Assembly (NCBI GenBank): GCA_934630385.1
Contig: CAKTWE010000022.1
Span: 1-26,477, forward strand
Length of the DNA: 26,477 nt
Direction: 5' to 3'
DNA from: an uncultured Collinsella sp.
GTDB lineage: Bacteria; Actinomycetota; Coriobacteriia; Coriobacteriales; Coriobacteriaceae
Both the position numbers and the translations under genes were made by a program. Shown piece by piece: positions 16,055 through 24,639 of the stretch; position 1 is the stretch's first letter; each line of letters begins with the position of its first letter. The notes beneath the pieces are model-generated. The model made no database searches. It had not been told where the DNA came from and saw only the letters and a program-made list of their open reading frames with translations.

Positions 16055-16078
16055 ACCCGTCGAGCTTATTCACGCAAC

Positions 16079-16126
16079 AAAAAGGACTGCCCCGCATCTC
16101 ATCCTAAGAGAGATAAGGGGCAGTCC
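16079..16126 (-). terminator. Terminator after proS
   Basis: GGACTGCCCC (16084-16093) pairs with GGGGCAGTCC (16117-16126); on the minus strand the stem is followed by five T at 16083-16079. It closes the rightmost minus-strand block, tail to tail with the preceding terminator. Confidence 0.85.
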
Positions 16127-16156
16127 CGTAATTGCACCTAATAGCAGAAACGTCGA

Positions 16157-17878
16157 TTAGCGACGGGCAGCCTTCACAAGCTCGGCGACCTTAGCGACGA
16201 TCTCATCAATCGCCACGTCTTCACGCTCACCGGTAGCACGATCCTTGAGCTCCACCGTGCCATTCTTGAGGCCACGCTTACCCAGAACGACCTGATACGG
16301 GAAGCCCATAAGGTCGTTGTCGGCAAACTTAAAGCCGGGACGCTCGTCGCGATCGTCGACGACAACCTCGATACCCTCGGCGCACAAGCCCTCGACGATT
16401 TGGTCGCAGACGGTCGCACACTCCTCCTTCTTGGGATCGAGCGGAATCACCGCGACCTCGTACGGAGCAACGGAGACCGGCCAGACGATGCCATGCTCGT
16501 CATTGTGCTGCTCCACGACGGCAGCAAGCGAGCGGGACACGCCCACGCCGTAGCAACCCATGATGAGCGGCTTCTCCTTGCCGTCCTCATCCATAAAGGT
16601 GGCACCCATGGCCTCGGAATACTTAGTACCCAGTTGGAAAACCTGCGAGACCTCGATACCGCGGGCAGCGGAGAGCGGCTTGCCGCAATGCGGGCAGGGA
16701 TCGCCGGCGACAACGGTGACCAGGTCGGCCCACTCGTCGACGGTAAAGTCGCGCTCGGGGCAGGCGCCGGTAAAGTGGTAGTCGACCTCGTTGGCGCCAC
16801 AGGCCCACTGCTTGGACTCGCGCAGACTCTCGTCGCAGACCAGACGAATGCCCTCGGGCAGGTTAACCGGCCCGATAAAGCCCTTATGCAGGCCATAAGT
16901 CTGAAGCTCCTCGTCGGTCATCATGCGATAGCCCTTGCCAAAGACATGCTCGGCCTTGCAATCGTTGAGCTCGTGGTCGCCCGGAACAATGGCCACGACT
17001 GGCTTGCCCTCGGCATCGATGAGAGCCAGGGACTTGCGCGTGCCGTTCTCGGGGAACCCAAAGAACTTGGCAACGGCCTCGATGGTGCCCATGCCCGGAG
17101 TCTCGACCTTGGTAAGCGTACCGTCGCCAGGACCCTCGGTCACAACGACCTTGGTGCTTGCGGCCTCGTCATCGGCAGCAAAGCCGCAATCGTCGCAGTA
17201 GACGAGCGAAGCCTCGCCGGCGTCGGCCAAAGCCATGTACTCGACGGAGGTATCGCCACCGATCTCGCCGGAGTCGGCAACAACGGGAAGAGCCTTGATG
17301 TAGCAGCGCTCGCAGATATTAGCGTAGGCCTGCTTCATCTTGTCGTATTCCTCCTGCAGGCTCTCCTGCGTGGCGGAGAAGCTGTAGGCGTCCTTCATGA
17401 TAAACTCGCGACCGCGCATCAGACCAAAGCGGGGGCGGAACTCGTCGCGGAACTTATCCTGGATGTGGTAGAGGTTGACGGGCAGCTGTTTATAGGAGCG
17501 CAGCTCATTGCGCACCAGGGCGGTGACAGTCTCCTCGTGGGTGGGGCCCAGCACGAACTCACGGCCGTGACGGTCATCAAAGCGCACAAGCTCCTTGCCA
17601 TAGGCATCGATACGGCCGGACTCACGCCAAAGCTCGGCATCGACCATAATGGGCATCATGAGCTCCTGAGCTCCGGCGGCATCCATCTCGTCGCGCACGA
17701 TGTTCTCGATCTTGCGGATCGAGCGCCATGCAAGCGGCAGATAGGAATACAGGCCGGCGGCCTCCTTGCGAATCATACCGGCACGAAGCAGCAAACGGTG
17801 GCTCGCAAGCTCGGCATCCGCCGGATCCTCTTTGAGCGTCGGCGCATAGAGCTTAGACATATACATTGCTCGGGTCAT
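16157..17878 (-). CDS. proS: Prolyl-tRNA synthetase, bacterial type
   Basis: ProRS charges tRNA-Pro. The 573-residue class II synthetase begins MTRAMYMSKLYAPTLKEDP. Motif 2 is in KFRDEFRPRFGLMRGREFIM. An inserted editing (YbaK-like) domain at about 220-390 hydrolyses mischarged Ala-tRNA. Motif 3 is GCYGVGVSRSLAAVVEQ, followed by an anticodon-binding domain with DDRDERPGFKFADNDLMG. This length and insertion mark the bacterial rather than the archaeal/eukaryotic form. The ATG at 17878 abuts the ispG stop, and GAGGAG at the end of ispG serves as ribosome site. It is the last gene of the block. Confidence 0.97.
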   Translation of the reverse strand: MTRAMYMSKLYAPTLKEDPADAELASHRLLLRAGMIRKEAAGLYSYLPLAWRSIRKIENIVRDEMDAAGAQELMMPIMVDAELWRESGRIDAYGKELVRFDDRHGREFVLGPTHEETVTALVRNELRSYKQLPVNLYHIQDKFRDEFRPRFGLMRGREFIMKDAYSFSATQESLQEEYDKMKQAYANICERCYIKALPVVADSGEIGGDTSVEYMALADAGEASLVYCDDCGFAADDEAASTKVVVTEGPGDGTLTKVETPGMGTIEAVAKFFGFPENGTRKSLALIDAEGKPVVAIVPGDHELNDCKAEHVFGKGYRMMTDEELQTYGLHKGFIGPVNLPEGIRLVCDESLRESKQWACGANEVDYHFTGACPERDFTVDEWADLVTVVAGDPCPHCGKPLSAARGIEVSQVFQLGTKYSEAMGATFMDEDGKEKPLIMGCYGVGVSRSLAAVVEQHNDEHGIVWPVSVAPYEVAVIPLDPKKEECATVCDQIVEGLCAEGIEVVVDDRDERPGFKFADNDLMGFPYQVVLGKRGLKNGTVELKDRATGEREDVAIDEIVAKVAELVKAARR

Positions 17879-18961
17879 TTATTTCTCCTCAATAAGTTTG
17901 TCGACCTCGGCCATTAGCGCGTCGACAATTTGGTCCTCAGCTACTTTACCAATGATCTGGCCGTGCGAAAAGAGCAGGGCCTGACCACGTCCGCAAGCAA
18001 CACCCAGGTCGGAATCAGAAGCCTCGCCGGGGCCATTAACGGCACACCCCATCACGGCGATGGAAAGCGGCGCGGAGTAGTTCTTAAGCCGCTCGGTAAC
18101 CTCCTCGGCGATGGGAATGAGGTTAACCTGGCAGCGCGCACACGTAGGGCACGAGACGATCTCGGGACCACGGCGGCGCAGGCCCAGGGACTGCAGGATG
18201 CCCCAGGCGACCGGCGGCTCCTCGACCGGATCGGCCGTGAGCGACACACGCATGGTGTCGCCAATGCCCTCAGAAAGCAGAATACCCAGGCCCACAGAGC
18301 TCTTAATGGTGCCCTGCAGCTTGGTTCCCGCCTCCGTCACACCCAGGTGGAGTGGAACATGCGGTATCTCGCGCGACAGAGCGCGATAAGTATCAAGCGT
18401 CGTGGCCACGCTATGGGCCTTGGCGGAAAGCACGATGTTGGTAAAACCGCGGTCCTCAAAGTGCTTGACGAAACGCTCGCTCGACATCACAAGCTTTTCG
18501 GACTGCGTAAGATCGTCGCGCTCGGCAATATCCTGCTCGAGCGAGCCGGCGTTCACACCGATGCGAATCGCGCACCCGGCAGCGCCCGCAGCATCGATCA
18601 CGGCATCGACCTTGGCCCAATCGCCGATATTGCCGGGATTAATGCGGAGCTTGGCGGCACCGGCCTCAACGGCGCCAATGGCCAGCTTGTGATTAAAGTG
18701 GATATCGGCAACGATCGGCACCGGAGACTCGGCACAGATGGTGCGGAAACCCTCAAGCGCGGCCTCGGTGGGCACGCTCACGCGCACGATATCGCAGCCA
18801 GCCTGCGCCAACGCGCACACTTGCGCAAGCGTTGCCTGGGCGTCGGCGGTATCGGTGCAGGTCATGGATTGGACCACCACCGGCGCGCCGCCACCGATCT
18901 GCACGCCACCCACATGCACGGGACGCGTCAGCTCGCGAGGCAAAGGACGGGATAAAGACAA
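17879..18961 (-). CDS. ispG: 4-hydroxy-3-methylbut-2-en-1-yl diphosphate synthase
   Basis: IspG makes HMBPP from methylerythritol cyclodiphosphate in the MEP isoprenoid pathway and uses a [4Fe-4S] cluster. The product of about 360 residues has the N-terminal TIM barrel, with VQSMTCTDTAD and VADIHFNHKLA. The C-terminal cluster region has cysteines in SCPTCARC and GCAVNGPGEA. The start is inferred as a TTG at 18961, 9 nt after AGGGGAG. A GTG at 18970 touches that site, and the frame upstream to 19048 belongs to rseP. It starts 13 nt after the rseP stop and abuts proS. Confidence 0.94.
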   Translation of the reverse strand: MSLSRPLPRELTRPVHVGGVQIGGGAPVVVQSMTCTDTADAQATLAQVCALAQAGCDIVRVSVPTEAALEGFRTICAESPVPIVADIHFNHKLAIGAVEAGAAKLRINPGNIGDWAKVDAVIDAAGAAGCAIRIGVNAGSLEQDIAERDDLTQSEKLVMSSERFVKHFEDRGFTNIVLSAKAHSVATTLDTYRALSREIPHVPLHLGVTEAGTKLQGTIKSSVGLGILLSEGIGDTMRVSLTADPVEEPPVAWGILQSLGLRRRGPEIVSCPTCARCQVNLIPIAEEVTERLKNYSAPLSIAVMGCAVNGPGEASDSDLGVACGRGQALLFSHGQIIGKVAEDQIVDALMAEVDKLIEEK

Positions 18962-18974
18962 TCCAAACACTCCC

Positions 18975-20336
18975 CTACAGAATAAATCGAAGGATGTCGG
19001 AACGAAGCATATAGACAAACAGCAGCGCAAAGAGCGCGATGCCCACATAGCTCACAATCGTCTGGACCTTGAGCGGAAGCTCGCGGCCCGCAATCTTTTG
19101 AATGATCTCGATGACCAGCTTGCCGCCATCGAGTGGCGGGATGGGCAGCAGGTTCATAAAGCCAAGCGAGAACGAAATGAGGGCGGCAAACGAAAGGAAC
19201 GTGGCAGGGCCGGCGGCTGCAGCCTGGGATGACATGACGCTTATGCCCACGATCGAGGTTGACTGATCGAGAACCTCCATCGTATGTTGCGGCTGCAGCA
19301 GGCGCATCACGCCCTCAGCAGTCTGCTGAACATAGGAGAACGACAGGCGCGCCGACGTGATGGGATCCAAATGGACAACCTGCGTAGAGGCATAAACGCC
19401 CAAACGCTCGTCCTCCTTGAGCGCGACCGAGGTCGAAAGATTCTTGCCGTCGCGCTGATACTCAATGGGGATATCGTCCTTGCCGGCAGCCGCTCCGATC
19501 GCATCGTACACGTCCATCCAGGAAGAGCACGACACGCCATCGACACTAAGAATCGTGTCGCCGGCCTCGATGCCCGCCTTGGCAGCAATGGAGCCCTCAT
19601 CGACCTGACCGATCACATTGCTATCGACCGGCACCGAAACACCGGCGATAGAGTAGATGCTCATCAACAGCAAAAAGCCCGTCAGAATATTGACGACAAT
19701 GCCCGCGAGCAACATAAAGGATCGCTTGAGAAAGCCCTGGCCAAGATAGGTGTGCGAGCGCTCTTGCGCAAGGAACTCGGCCTTATCGCACGGCAGCTCC
19801 CATACGTTGCCCTCGGCGGTCGCATGCTCGCGATCAAACAGATGCCCGTCAAAGGTGGTGTAGCCCGCCTCATCGCGCGGCAGCGTCTGGTACTTGGTGG
19901 GGTAATAGCTCGGCGAAGGCTTCTCCCCCTCCTCGTACCAGGGAGCAATGGAACCCCAACCCAGCAACAAGGCACAGGCCTCGAGCACGTCCTCCTCGGG
20001 CAACTCCAGCTCAACGGAAAGGTCTGCAACCGAAACGCGACCATGACGATAGATCGCCGCAAGCACGCGGTCGGCGCACGAGACCTTGGTCGGGTCCATA
20101 CCGCAGATAGCGGCATAACCACCCAGCAGCAGCGGCGTCACGCCAAACTTGGTACCGATGCGACGCGACGTATGATGGATGTCAAAGCGGCACGGCAGAC
20201 CCAAAAAGAACTCGGTCACACGGACGCCGCAGGCACGTGCGGCCAAAAAGTGGCCGCCCTCGTGCAAAAACACGAGGACGGAAAGCATCAGAAGGCCCCA
20301 GAAGACCGAAGAAAGAACGCTCAGAACAGTATCCAT
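18975..20336 (-). CDS. rseP: RseP-type site-2 intramembrane metalloprotease with winged-helix-like insertion
   Basis: Site-2 proteases cut membrane proteins such as anti-sigma factors within the bilayer. The 453-residue product has the zinc motif HEGGH (25-29) in its first membrane helix, then GGYAAICGM (72-80). A PDZ domain lies at about 235-320, and a C-terminal pair of helices contains NLLPIPPLDGG, the third zinc ligand region. Between residues about 81 and 190 there is extra soluble sequence. Residues 87-133 read like a winged helix (DRVLAAIYRHGRVSVADL, then LPEEDVLEACALLLGWGSI), which is not part of the standard RseP domain set. The ATG at 20336 is preferred over a TTG at 20351, though neither has an ideal ribosome site. 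It lies in the usual dxr-rseP-ispG order. Confidence 0.92.
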   Translation of the reverse strand: MDTVLSVLSSVFWGLLMLSVLVFLHEGGHFLAARACGVRVTEFFLGLPCRFDIHHTSRRIGTKFGVTPLLLGGYAAICGMDPTKVSCADRVLAAIYRHGRVSVADLSVELELPEEDVLEACALLLGWGSIAPWYEEGEKPSPSYYPTKYQTLPRDEAGYTTFDGHLFDREHATAEGNVWELPCDKAEFLAQERSHTYLGQGFLKRSFMLLAGIVVNILTGFLLLMSIYSIAGVSVPVDSNVIGQVDEGSIAAKAGIEAGDTILSVDGVSCSSWMDVYDAIGAAAGKDDIPIEYQRDGKNLSTSVALKEDERLGVYASTQVVHLDPITSARLSFSYVQQTAEGVMRLLQPQHTMEVLDQSTSIVGISVMSSQAAAAGPATFLSFAALISFSLGFMNLLPIPPLDGGKLVIEIIQKIAGRELPLKVQTIVSYVGIALFALLFVYMLRSDILRFIL

Positions 20337-20360
20337 AAATCGAAAAAGCAATCCTTATGG

Positions 20361-21548
20361 TTAGGAATGGGTTGCGGCGAGCACCAGCGCGGCCTTTTCG
20401 CGCGCCCAGGCATCGATGTCGCGAAGCTGCTCAAACGAGGTAACCGTCTGCGTGTCATGCGCATCCATGCAGGATTCCACAACGCGGTCGATATCGGTAA
20501 AGCTGCAGCCGTCGTGTAGGAACGCATCGACCGCGACCTCGTTGGCCGCATTAAGCACGCACGGCATGGTGCCACCCGTCTTGCCGGCACGCTCGGCCAG
20601 CGCCAGGCAGCGAAACGTGTCCATATCGGCGGCATCGAAGGTGAGCTGCCCCAGCTCACGAAAATCGAGACGAGGAGCCGGAGTATCCCAACGCTCAGGA
20701 TACGAGAAGGCAAACTGAATGGGAATGCGCATATCGGAGGCGCCAAGGTGCGCCATCACGGAGCCGTCGGCATACTCGACCATCGAGTGAATCTTGGACT
20801 GGCGCTGCACGACCACGTTGATAAAGTCGAGGTCGCAACCGAACAGGTGCATCGCCTCAATACGCTCCAGGCCCTTATTCATGAGGGTAGCGGAGTCGAT
20901 CGTGATCTTAGCGCCCATGGACCACGTGGGATGTGCCAGCGCATCGGCGCGTGTCACGCGATCGAGCTCGTCGCGCGTACGGTCAAAGAACGGACCGCCC
21001 GAGCAGGTGAGCCAAATGCAGTGGGCCTCGCGCGGGTTCTCCCCCAGATAGCACTGGTAGATGGCGGAATGCTCGGAGTCGACCGGAATGAGCTGATCCG
21101 GCTGCGCCAACGGCATCAGCAGGTCACCACCGACAACGAGGGACTCCTTGTTAGCAAGTGCAAGACGCTTGTTCGAGGTCAGGGCCGCATAGCTCGCTTC
21201 GAGCCCGGCAGCGCCCACAATGGCAACAAGCACGCAGTCAACATCGTCGCGACGAGCAAGATCACATACCGCCTGCGCACCAACACCGAGCTCCGTGCCC
21301 TCGGGCAGCTCCTGAAGCACGGCGTCATCGCCATGAACGACATCGGCCACGGCAACGGCCGAAACCGAGAACTCGCGGGCGGCGGCAACGAGCTCCGAGG
21401 TACTGGAATTAACGGACAGCGCCGTAACCTGCAGCCGATCGGCATGCTGACGGCACACATCGAGTGCCTGCGTGCCGATAGAACCCGTACAACCCAGGAT
21501 AGCAACGCGAAGGCGCCCATCGGGGCAATACGTCGTCTGGAATGACAT
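20361..21548 (-). CDS. dxr: 1-deoxy-D-xylulose 5-phosphate reductoisomerase
   Basis: Dxr converts DXP to MEP with NADPH, the first committed step of the MEP pathway and the target of fosmidomycin. The 395-residue product has the nucleotide-binding GCTGSIGTQALD (19-30), LANKESLV, the metal and substrate site PVDSEHSAIYQ, HPTWSMG and KITIDSATLMNKGLE. After these, the segment that usually reads VHPQSxIHSMV reads VQRQSKIHSMV, so a conserved His-Pro is Gln-Arg here. The start overlaps the cdsA stop by one base (TAATG). All other catalytic residues appear present. Confidence 0.95.
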   Translation of the reverse strand: MSFQTTYCPDGRLRVAILGCTGSIGTQALDVCRQHADRLQVTALSVNSSTSELVAAAREFSVSAVAVADVVHGDDAVLQELPEGTELGVGAQAVCDLARRDDVDCVLVAIVGAAGLEASYAALTSNKRLALANKESLVVGGDLLMPLAQPDQLIPVDSEHSAIYQCYLGENPREAHCIWLTCSGGPFFDRTRDELDRVTRADALAHPTWSMGAKITIDSATLMNKGLERIEAMHLFGCDLDFINVVVQRQSKIHSMVEYADGSVMAHLGASDMRIPIQFAFSYPERWDTPAPRLDFRELGQLTFDAADMDTFRCLALAERAGKTGGTMPCVLNAANEVAVDAFLHDGCSFTDIDRVVESCMDAHDTQTVTSFEQLRDIDAWAREKAALVLAATHS

Positions 21549-22462
21549 TACAGCACGCCTCCGATCATCAAAAGCAGCTGCGCGGTAATGCAGCCAAAGA
21601 TAAGCGAGTCGCTACGGTCGAGCATGCCGCCATGGCCCGGGATAAGGTTGCCGGAATCCTTGACGCCCACGCCACGCTTGATGCGCGACTCGATGAGGTC
21701 GCCGATAACGCCCAGGATGGACACGACCACGCCGCACAGCAGCGCATAGGGCAAGCTCAGCTTATAGAAATGCGTCGCCCACAGGATGAGCCAGATGAGC
21801 ACCGAGCCCAAGATGCCGCCGAAAAAGCCTTCCCAGCTCTTTTTGGGAGAAATCTTGGGGACCATCTTGTGCTTACCGATACGACTACCCACGATATAGG
21901 CGAACGAATCGGAGACCCAGAGAGACGCGCAGACACCCACCGAAAGCAGGGCGCCGGCAAAACCGGGCACGGCATCGCGCAGCAGCACGATAGCCGACAG
22001 CATAAAACCGGTGTAGATGGGACCCATGAGCGTCACGGCTACATCGGATATGCGGGTACGCGGCGACCAGACATACCAAATGCCCACCGCAAGCATCAGA
22101 GCAAAAAGCAGGGCGTTCAACAGCATCGAGTCGCCCAACGCCGAGAGCGGAAAGAGCACGGCGGCAGCGATGCCCAGGCGATCGTTGGCCACTTTGCCAT
22201 CGAGTTTCGTCATGCGAAAGAACTCATAGCAGCACAAGCCACTCATGACGGACACAAAGATAGCCGTAGGCACGATACCCAAAACCAGACACAGGATAAA
22301 GACGACGGCGTAAACGATACCGGCGGCGGCACGGGTAATAAAACCAGCCAGCCATGAGCCGGTGCCGCCCTTCGCAGCCGGTGCCTTGGAAGCGGCGGCC
22401 CTGCGCACAGGTGTCGTAGAAGCAGGCGCCTTGGGAGCAGTTGCCTTGGGACGATCAGCCAC
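21548..22462 (-). CDS. cdsA: Phosphatidate cytidylyltransferase (CDP-diacylglycerol synthase)
   Basis: CdsA makes CDP-diacylglycerol from phosphatidic acid and CTP at the inner membrane, feeding all phospholipid head-group pathways. The 304-residue protein begins with about 35 residues rich in Ala, Pro, Lys and Thr, a low-complexity cytoplasmic tail. About seven or eight hydrophobic helices follow. It has the family features PKKSWEGFFGG and the C-terminal signature from GDLIESRIKR to GGMLDRSDSL. It starts at a GTG with GAGGAGG upstream, 2 nt after the uppS stop. Confidence 0.95.
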   Translation of the reverse strand: MADRPKATAPKAPASTTPVRRAAASKAPAAKGGTGSWLAGFITRAAAGIVYAVVFILCLVLGIVPTAIFVSVMSGLCCYEFFRMTKLDGKVANDRLGIAAAVLFPLSALGDSMLLNALLFALMLAVGIWYVWSPRTRISDVAVTLMGPIYTGFMLSAIVLLRDAVPGFAGALLSVGVCASLWVSDSFAYIVGSRIGKHKMVPKISPKKSWEGFFGGILGSVLIWLILWATHFYKLSLPYALLCGVVVSILGVIGDLIESRIKRGVGVKDSGNLIPGHGGMLDRSDSLIFGCITAQLLLMIGGVL

Positions 22463-22464
22463 GA

Positions 22465-23259
22465 TTAAGCCTCCTCGGTCTTACTCAGCCCACCAAACCT
22501 ACGGTCGCGGCCCTGATAAGCCAAGATAGCCTTAACAAGACCCCAGCGATCGAAGTCGGGCCAATAGGTATCGGTGACATAAAACTCGGCATAAGCGACC
22601 TGCCACAGCAGATAGTTCGAAAGGCGCAGCTCGCCCGAGGTGCGAATAACGAGCTCGGGATCGGGAAGACCGGCGGTGTACAGGTGGGACGCCACCATAT
22701 CGTCATCGATTGCGGCGGGGTCAATCTTACCGGCGGCCGCATCGAAGGCGAGCTGACGGGCAGCGCGCGTGATCTCGGCACGGGCACCATAGTTAACGGC
22801 GAGCGCCAGGGTCATACCGGTATGGTCGGCGCACTCGGCAAGACCGCGCTCAAAAACATCACGGGTCTTCTTGGGCAACGCAGAAATGTCACCCAAAAAC
22901 ACAACGCGCACGTTTTCGCGCTTAAGCAACGGCAGCTCGTCGATAAACGTCTTGGCAAACAAATGCATGAGGACGTTGACCTCGTGCTGCGGGCGATTCC
23001 AGTTTTCGGTAGAAAACGCATAGGCCGAAAGCACGTCGACGCCCAGGCGCACACAGGCGGTAATAATCTCGCGCAGAGAGACGATACCGGCCTTATGACC
23101 CTCGGTGCGGGCAAGACCGCGCGCCGTGGCCCAACGGCCGTTACCGTCCATGATGCACGAAATATGGCGCGGAATGTTATTGAGGTCAAGGTCGGAAAAA
23201 CCGACGCCCGCAGGGGCGTCGGCAAAGTACTCGACCAGTTTATGCTCGTCGTATTGCAC
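22465..23259 (-). CDS. uppS: Isoprenyl (undecaprenyl) diphosphate synthase
   Basis: UppS builds the C55 lipid carrier for cell-wall synthesis by adding isopentenyl units in cis to farnesyl diphosphate. The 264-residue product has about 30 extra N-terminal residues. The catalytic IMDGNGRWA follows (Asp for diphosphate/Mg), then AYAFSTENWNRP and the C-terminal IRTSGELRLSNYLLWQ with AYAEFY. It starts at a GTG one base after the frr stop, with GGAG at the end of frr as ribosome site. Chain length is assumed to be C55; a shorter-chain product cannot be excluded from sequence. Confidence 0.95.
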   Translation of the reverse strand: MQYDEHKLVEYFADAPAGVGFSDLDLNNIPRHISCIMDGNGRWATARGLARTEGHKAGIVSLREIITACVRLGVDVLSAYAFSTENWNRPQHEVNVLMHLFAKTFIDELPLLKRENVRVVFLGDISALPKKTRDVFERGLAECADHTGMTLALAVNYGARAEITRAARQLAFDAAAGKIDPAAIDDDMVASHLYTAGLPDPELVIRTSGELRLSNYLLWQVAYAEFYVTDTYWPDFDRWGLVKAILAYQGRDRRFGGLSKTEEA

Positions 23260-23260
23260 C

Positions 23261-23797
23261 TTAGATCTCCATGACCTCGGCTTCTTTTTCCTTCAGAAGC
23301 TCCTCGACCTTGGCAACATACTCGTCGGTATGCTTCTGAACCTTGGCCTGCTCGCGACGAACATCGTCCTCGGTAAGCTCCTCATCGCGCTCGAGTTTAT
23401 TGTTGAAGTCGCGACGGATGTTGCGGATAGAGACCTTGGCCTGCTCGGCGTACTCGCGGCACTCCTTGACGAGCTCGCGACGACGCTCCTCGGTGGGAGC
23501 CGGGAACGGCAGGCGTACGACGGTACCATCGGAGTTGGGGGTAATGCCCAGCTCGGAGGCGCTGATGGCCTTAACGATGGCGTTGATGAGCGCCTTGTCC
23601 CACGGCTCGATGAGCAGCATGTGGGCCTCGGGGGTCTTGACGGCGGCAACCTGCGTGACCGGCGTGGGAACGCCGTAGTAATCGACGGTGATGTCGGACA
23701 GAATGTTGGCGCTGGCGCGGCCGGTGCGAACCTTGGAGAAGTTATGCTTGAGGGACTCGAGCGACTTGTCCATGTGGGCGGTGATGTTCTCTGCCAT
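23261..23797 (-). CDS. frr: Ribosome recycling factor
   Basis: RRF works with EF-G to split post-termination ribosomes. The 178-residue product (family about 185) has the three-helix-bundle pattern. The N-terminal helix ends in KVRTGRASANIL, the beta domain contains DYYGVPTPVTQVA, and the C-terminal helices contain IRNIRRDFNNKL. The ATG follows AGGAGG, and that site overlaps the pyrH stop region, so the two are co-translated. Ordinary in all respects. Confidence 0.97.
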   Translation of the reverse strand: MAENITAHMDKSLESLKHNFSKVRTGRASANILSDITVDYYGVPTPVTQVAAVKTPEAHMLLIEPWDKALINAIVKAISASELGITPNSDGTVVRLPFPAPTEERRRELVKECREYAEQAKVSIRNIRRDFNNKLERDEELTEDDVRREQAKVQKHTDEYVAKVEELLKEKEAEVMEI

Positions 23798-23799
23798 GC

Positions 23800-24522
23800 T
23801 TAATCCTCCTGATAGACGAGCGTGCCGACGGGCTCACCCGCGAGCGCGCGCTTGACGGTGTCCTCGCCATCGATGTTGAGGACCAAAATGGGCATACGGT
23901 TATCCTGGCACAAGGCCGTTGCCGTGGAATCCATAACCTGCAGGCCGCGGACGAGCACCTCGTGATAGGTGATCTTGTCAAAGCGGACGGCATCGGCGCA
24001 CTTGACGGGATCCTTGTCGTAGATACCGTCGACCTTGGTGGCCTTAATCAGAATCTCCGCACCGATCTCGCAGGCACGAAGGGCCGCGGCGGTGTCAGTC
24101 GTAAAGTACGGATTGCCCGAGCCGGCGGCGAAGATAACGACATTGCCCTTGGACAGGTGGTTGATGGCGCGACGACGAATATAGGGCTCGCAAATCTCGT
24201 TCATCTGAATAGCGCTCATAACGCGGCAAGGAACATCGTTATGCTCGAAAGCATCCTGAAGGGCAAGCGCGTTCATAACGGTTGCCAGCATACCCATGTA
24301 ATCGGCCTGAGCACGCTCCATGCCACCGGCAGCACCGGCCATGCCGCGGAAAATATTGCCGCCGCCGACAACGACGCCGACCTCATGGCCAACGGCGAGC
24401 AGCTCCTTGACCTGCTTGGCAAGATGGTCGGTAACCTTGGGGTCGATACCATAGTGGCCATCGCCCATCAGTGCTTCGCCGGAAAGCTTAAGAAGCACGC
24501 GTTTATATCGGATGTCGGACAA
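23800..24522 (-). CDS. pyrH: Uridylate kinase (UMP kinase)
   Basis: PyrH phosphorylates UMP to UDP and so takes the product of the pyr operon found elsewhere in this window. The 240-residue amino-acid-kinase-fold protein has [11 protein letters not shown] at the N-terminus, [10 protein letters not shown], the UMP/ATP regions around [17 protein letters not shown], and [10 protein letters not shown]. It starts at a TTG with GGAGG 6 nt upstream; no in-frame ATG lies close enough to replace it. It is separated from tsf by a terminator and may have its own promoter. Confidence 0.96.
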   Translation of the reverse strand: MSDIRYKRVLLKLSGEALMGDGHYGIDPKVTDHLAKQVKELLAVGHEVGVVVGGGNIFRGMAGAAGGMERAQADYMGMLATVMNALALQDAFEHNDVPCRVMSAIQMNEICEPYIRRRAINHLSKGNVVIFAAGSGNPYFTTDTAAALRACEIGAEILIKATKVDGIYDKDPVKCADAVRFDKITYHEVLVRGLQVMDSTATALCQDNRMPILVLNIDGEDTVKRALAGEPVGTLVYQED

Positions 24523-24551
24523 AGCGATCCTCCTTTAATTAGACTTTCAAT

Positions 24552-24560
24552 ATGATATCA
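24552..24560 (-). promoter_or_regulatory. Extended -10 promoter candidate for pyrH
   Basis: On the minus strand TGA TATCAT lies 30 nt upstream of the pyrH TTG and after the tsf terminator. A short GGCTCT/AGAGCC hairpin at 24563-24578 lies between. No clear -35 is seen. Confidence 0.4.
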
Positions 24561-24580
24561 AAGGCTCTACCCAGAGCCAT

Positions 24581-24616
24581 GAAAAAGCAGGCTGTGAGTA
24601 AAACCCACAGCCTGCT
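24581..24616 (-). terminator. Terminator after tsf
   Basis: AGCAGGCTGTG (24586-24596) pairs perfectly with CACAGCCTGCT (24606-24616) around a 9-nt loop; on the minus strand a T run follows at 24586-24582. It lies 23 nt after the tsf stop and separates rpsB-tsf from pyrH. Confidence 0.88.
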
Positions 24617-24639
24617 CATTACCAGCTACAAGAGCTTAT

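Noticed and set aside
16400..17917. 505-codon plus-strand frame opposite proS
   Set aside because: Antisense shadow caused by codon bias; proS is unambiguous.
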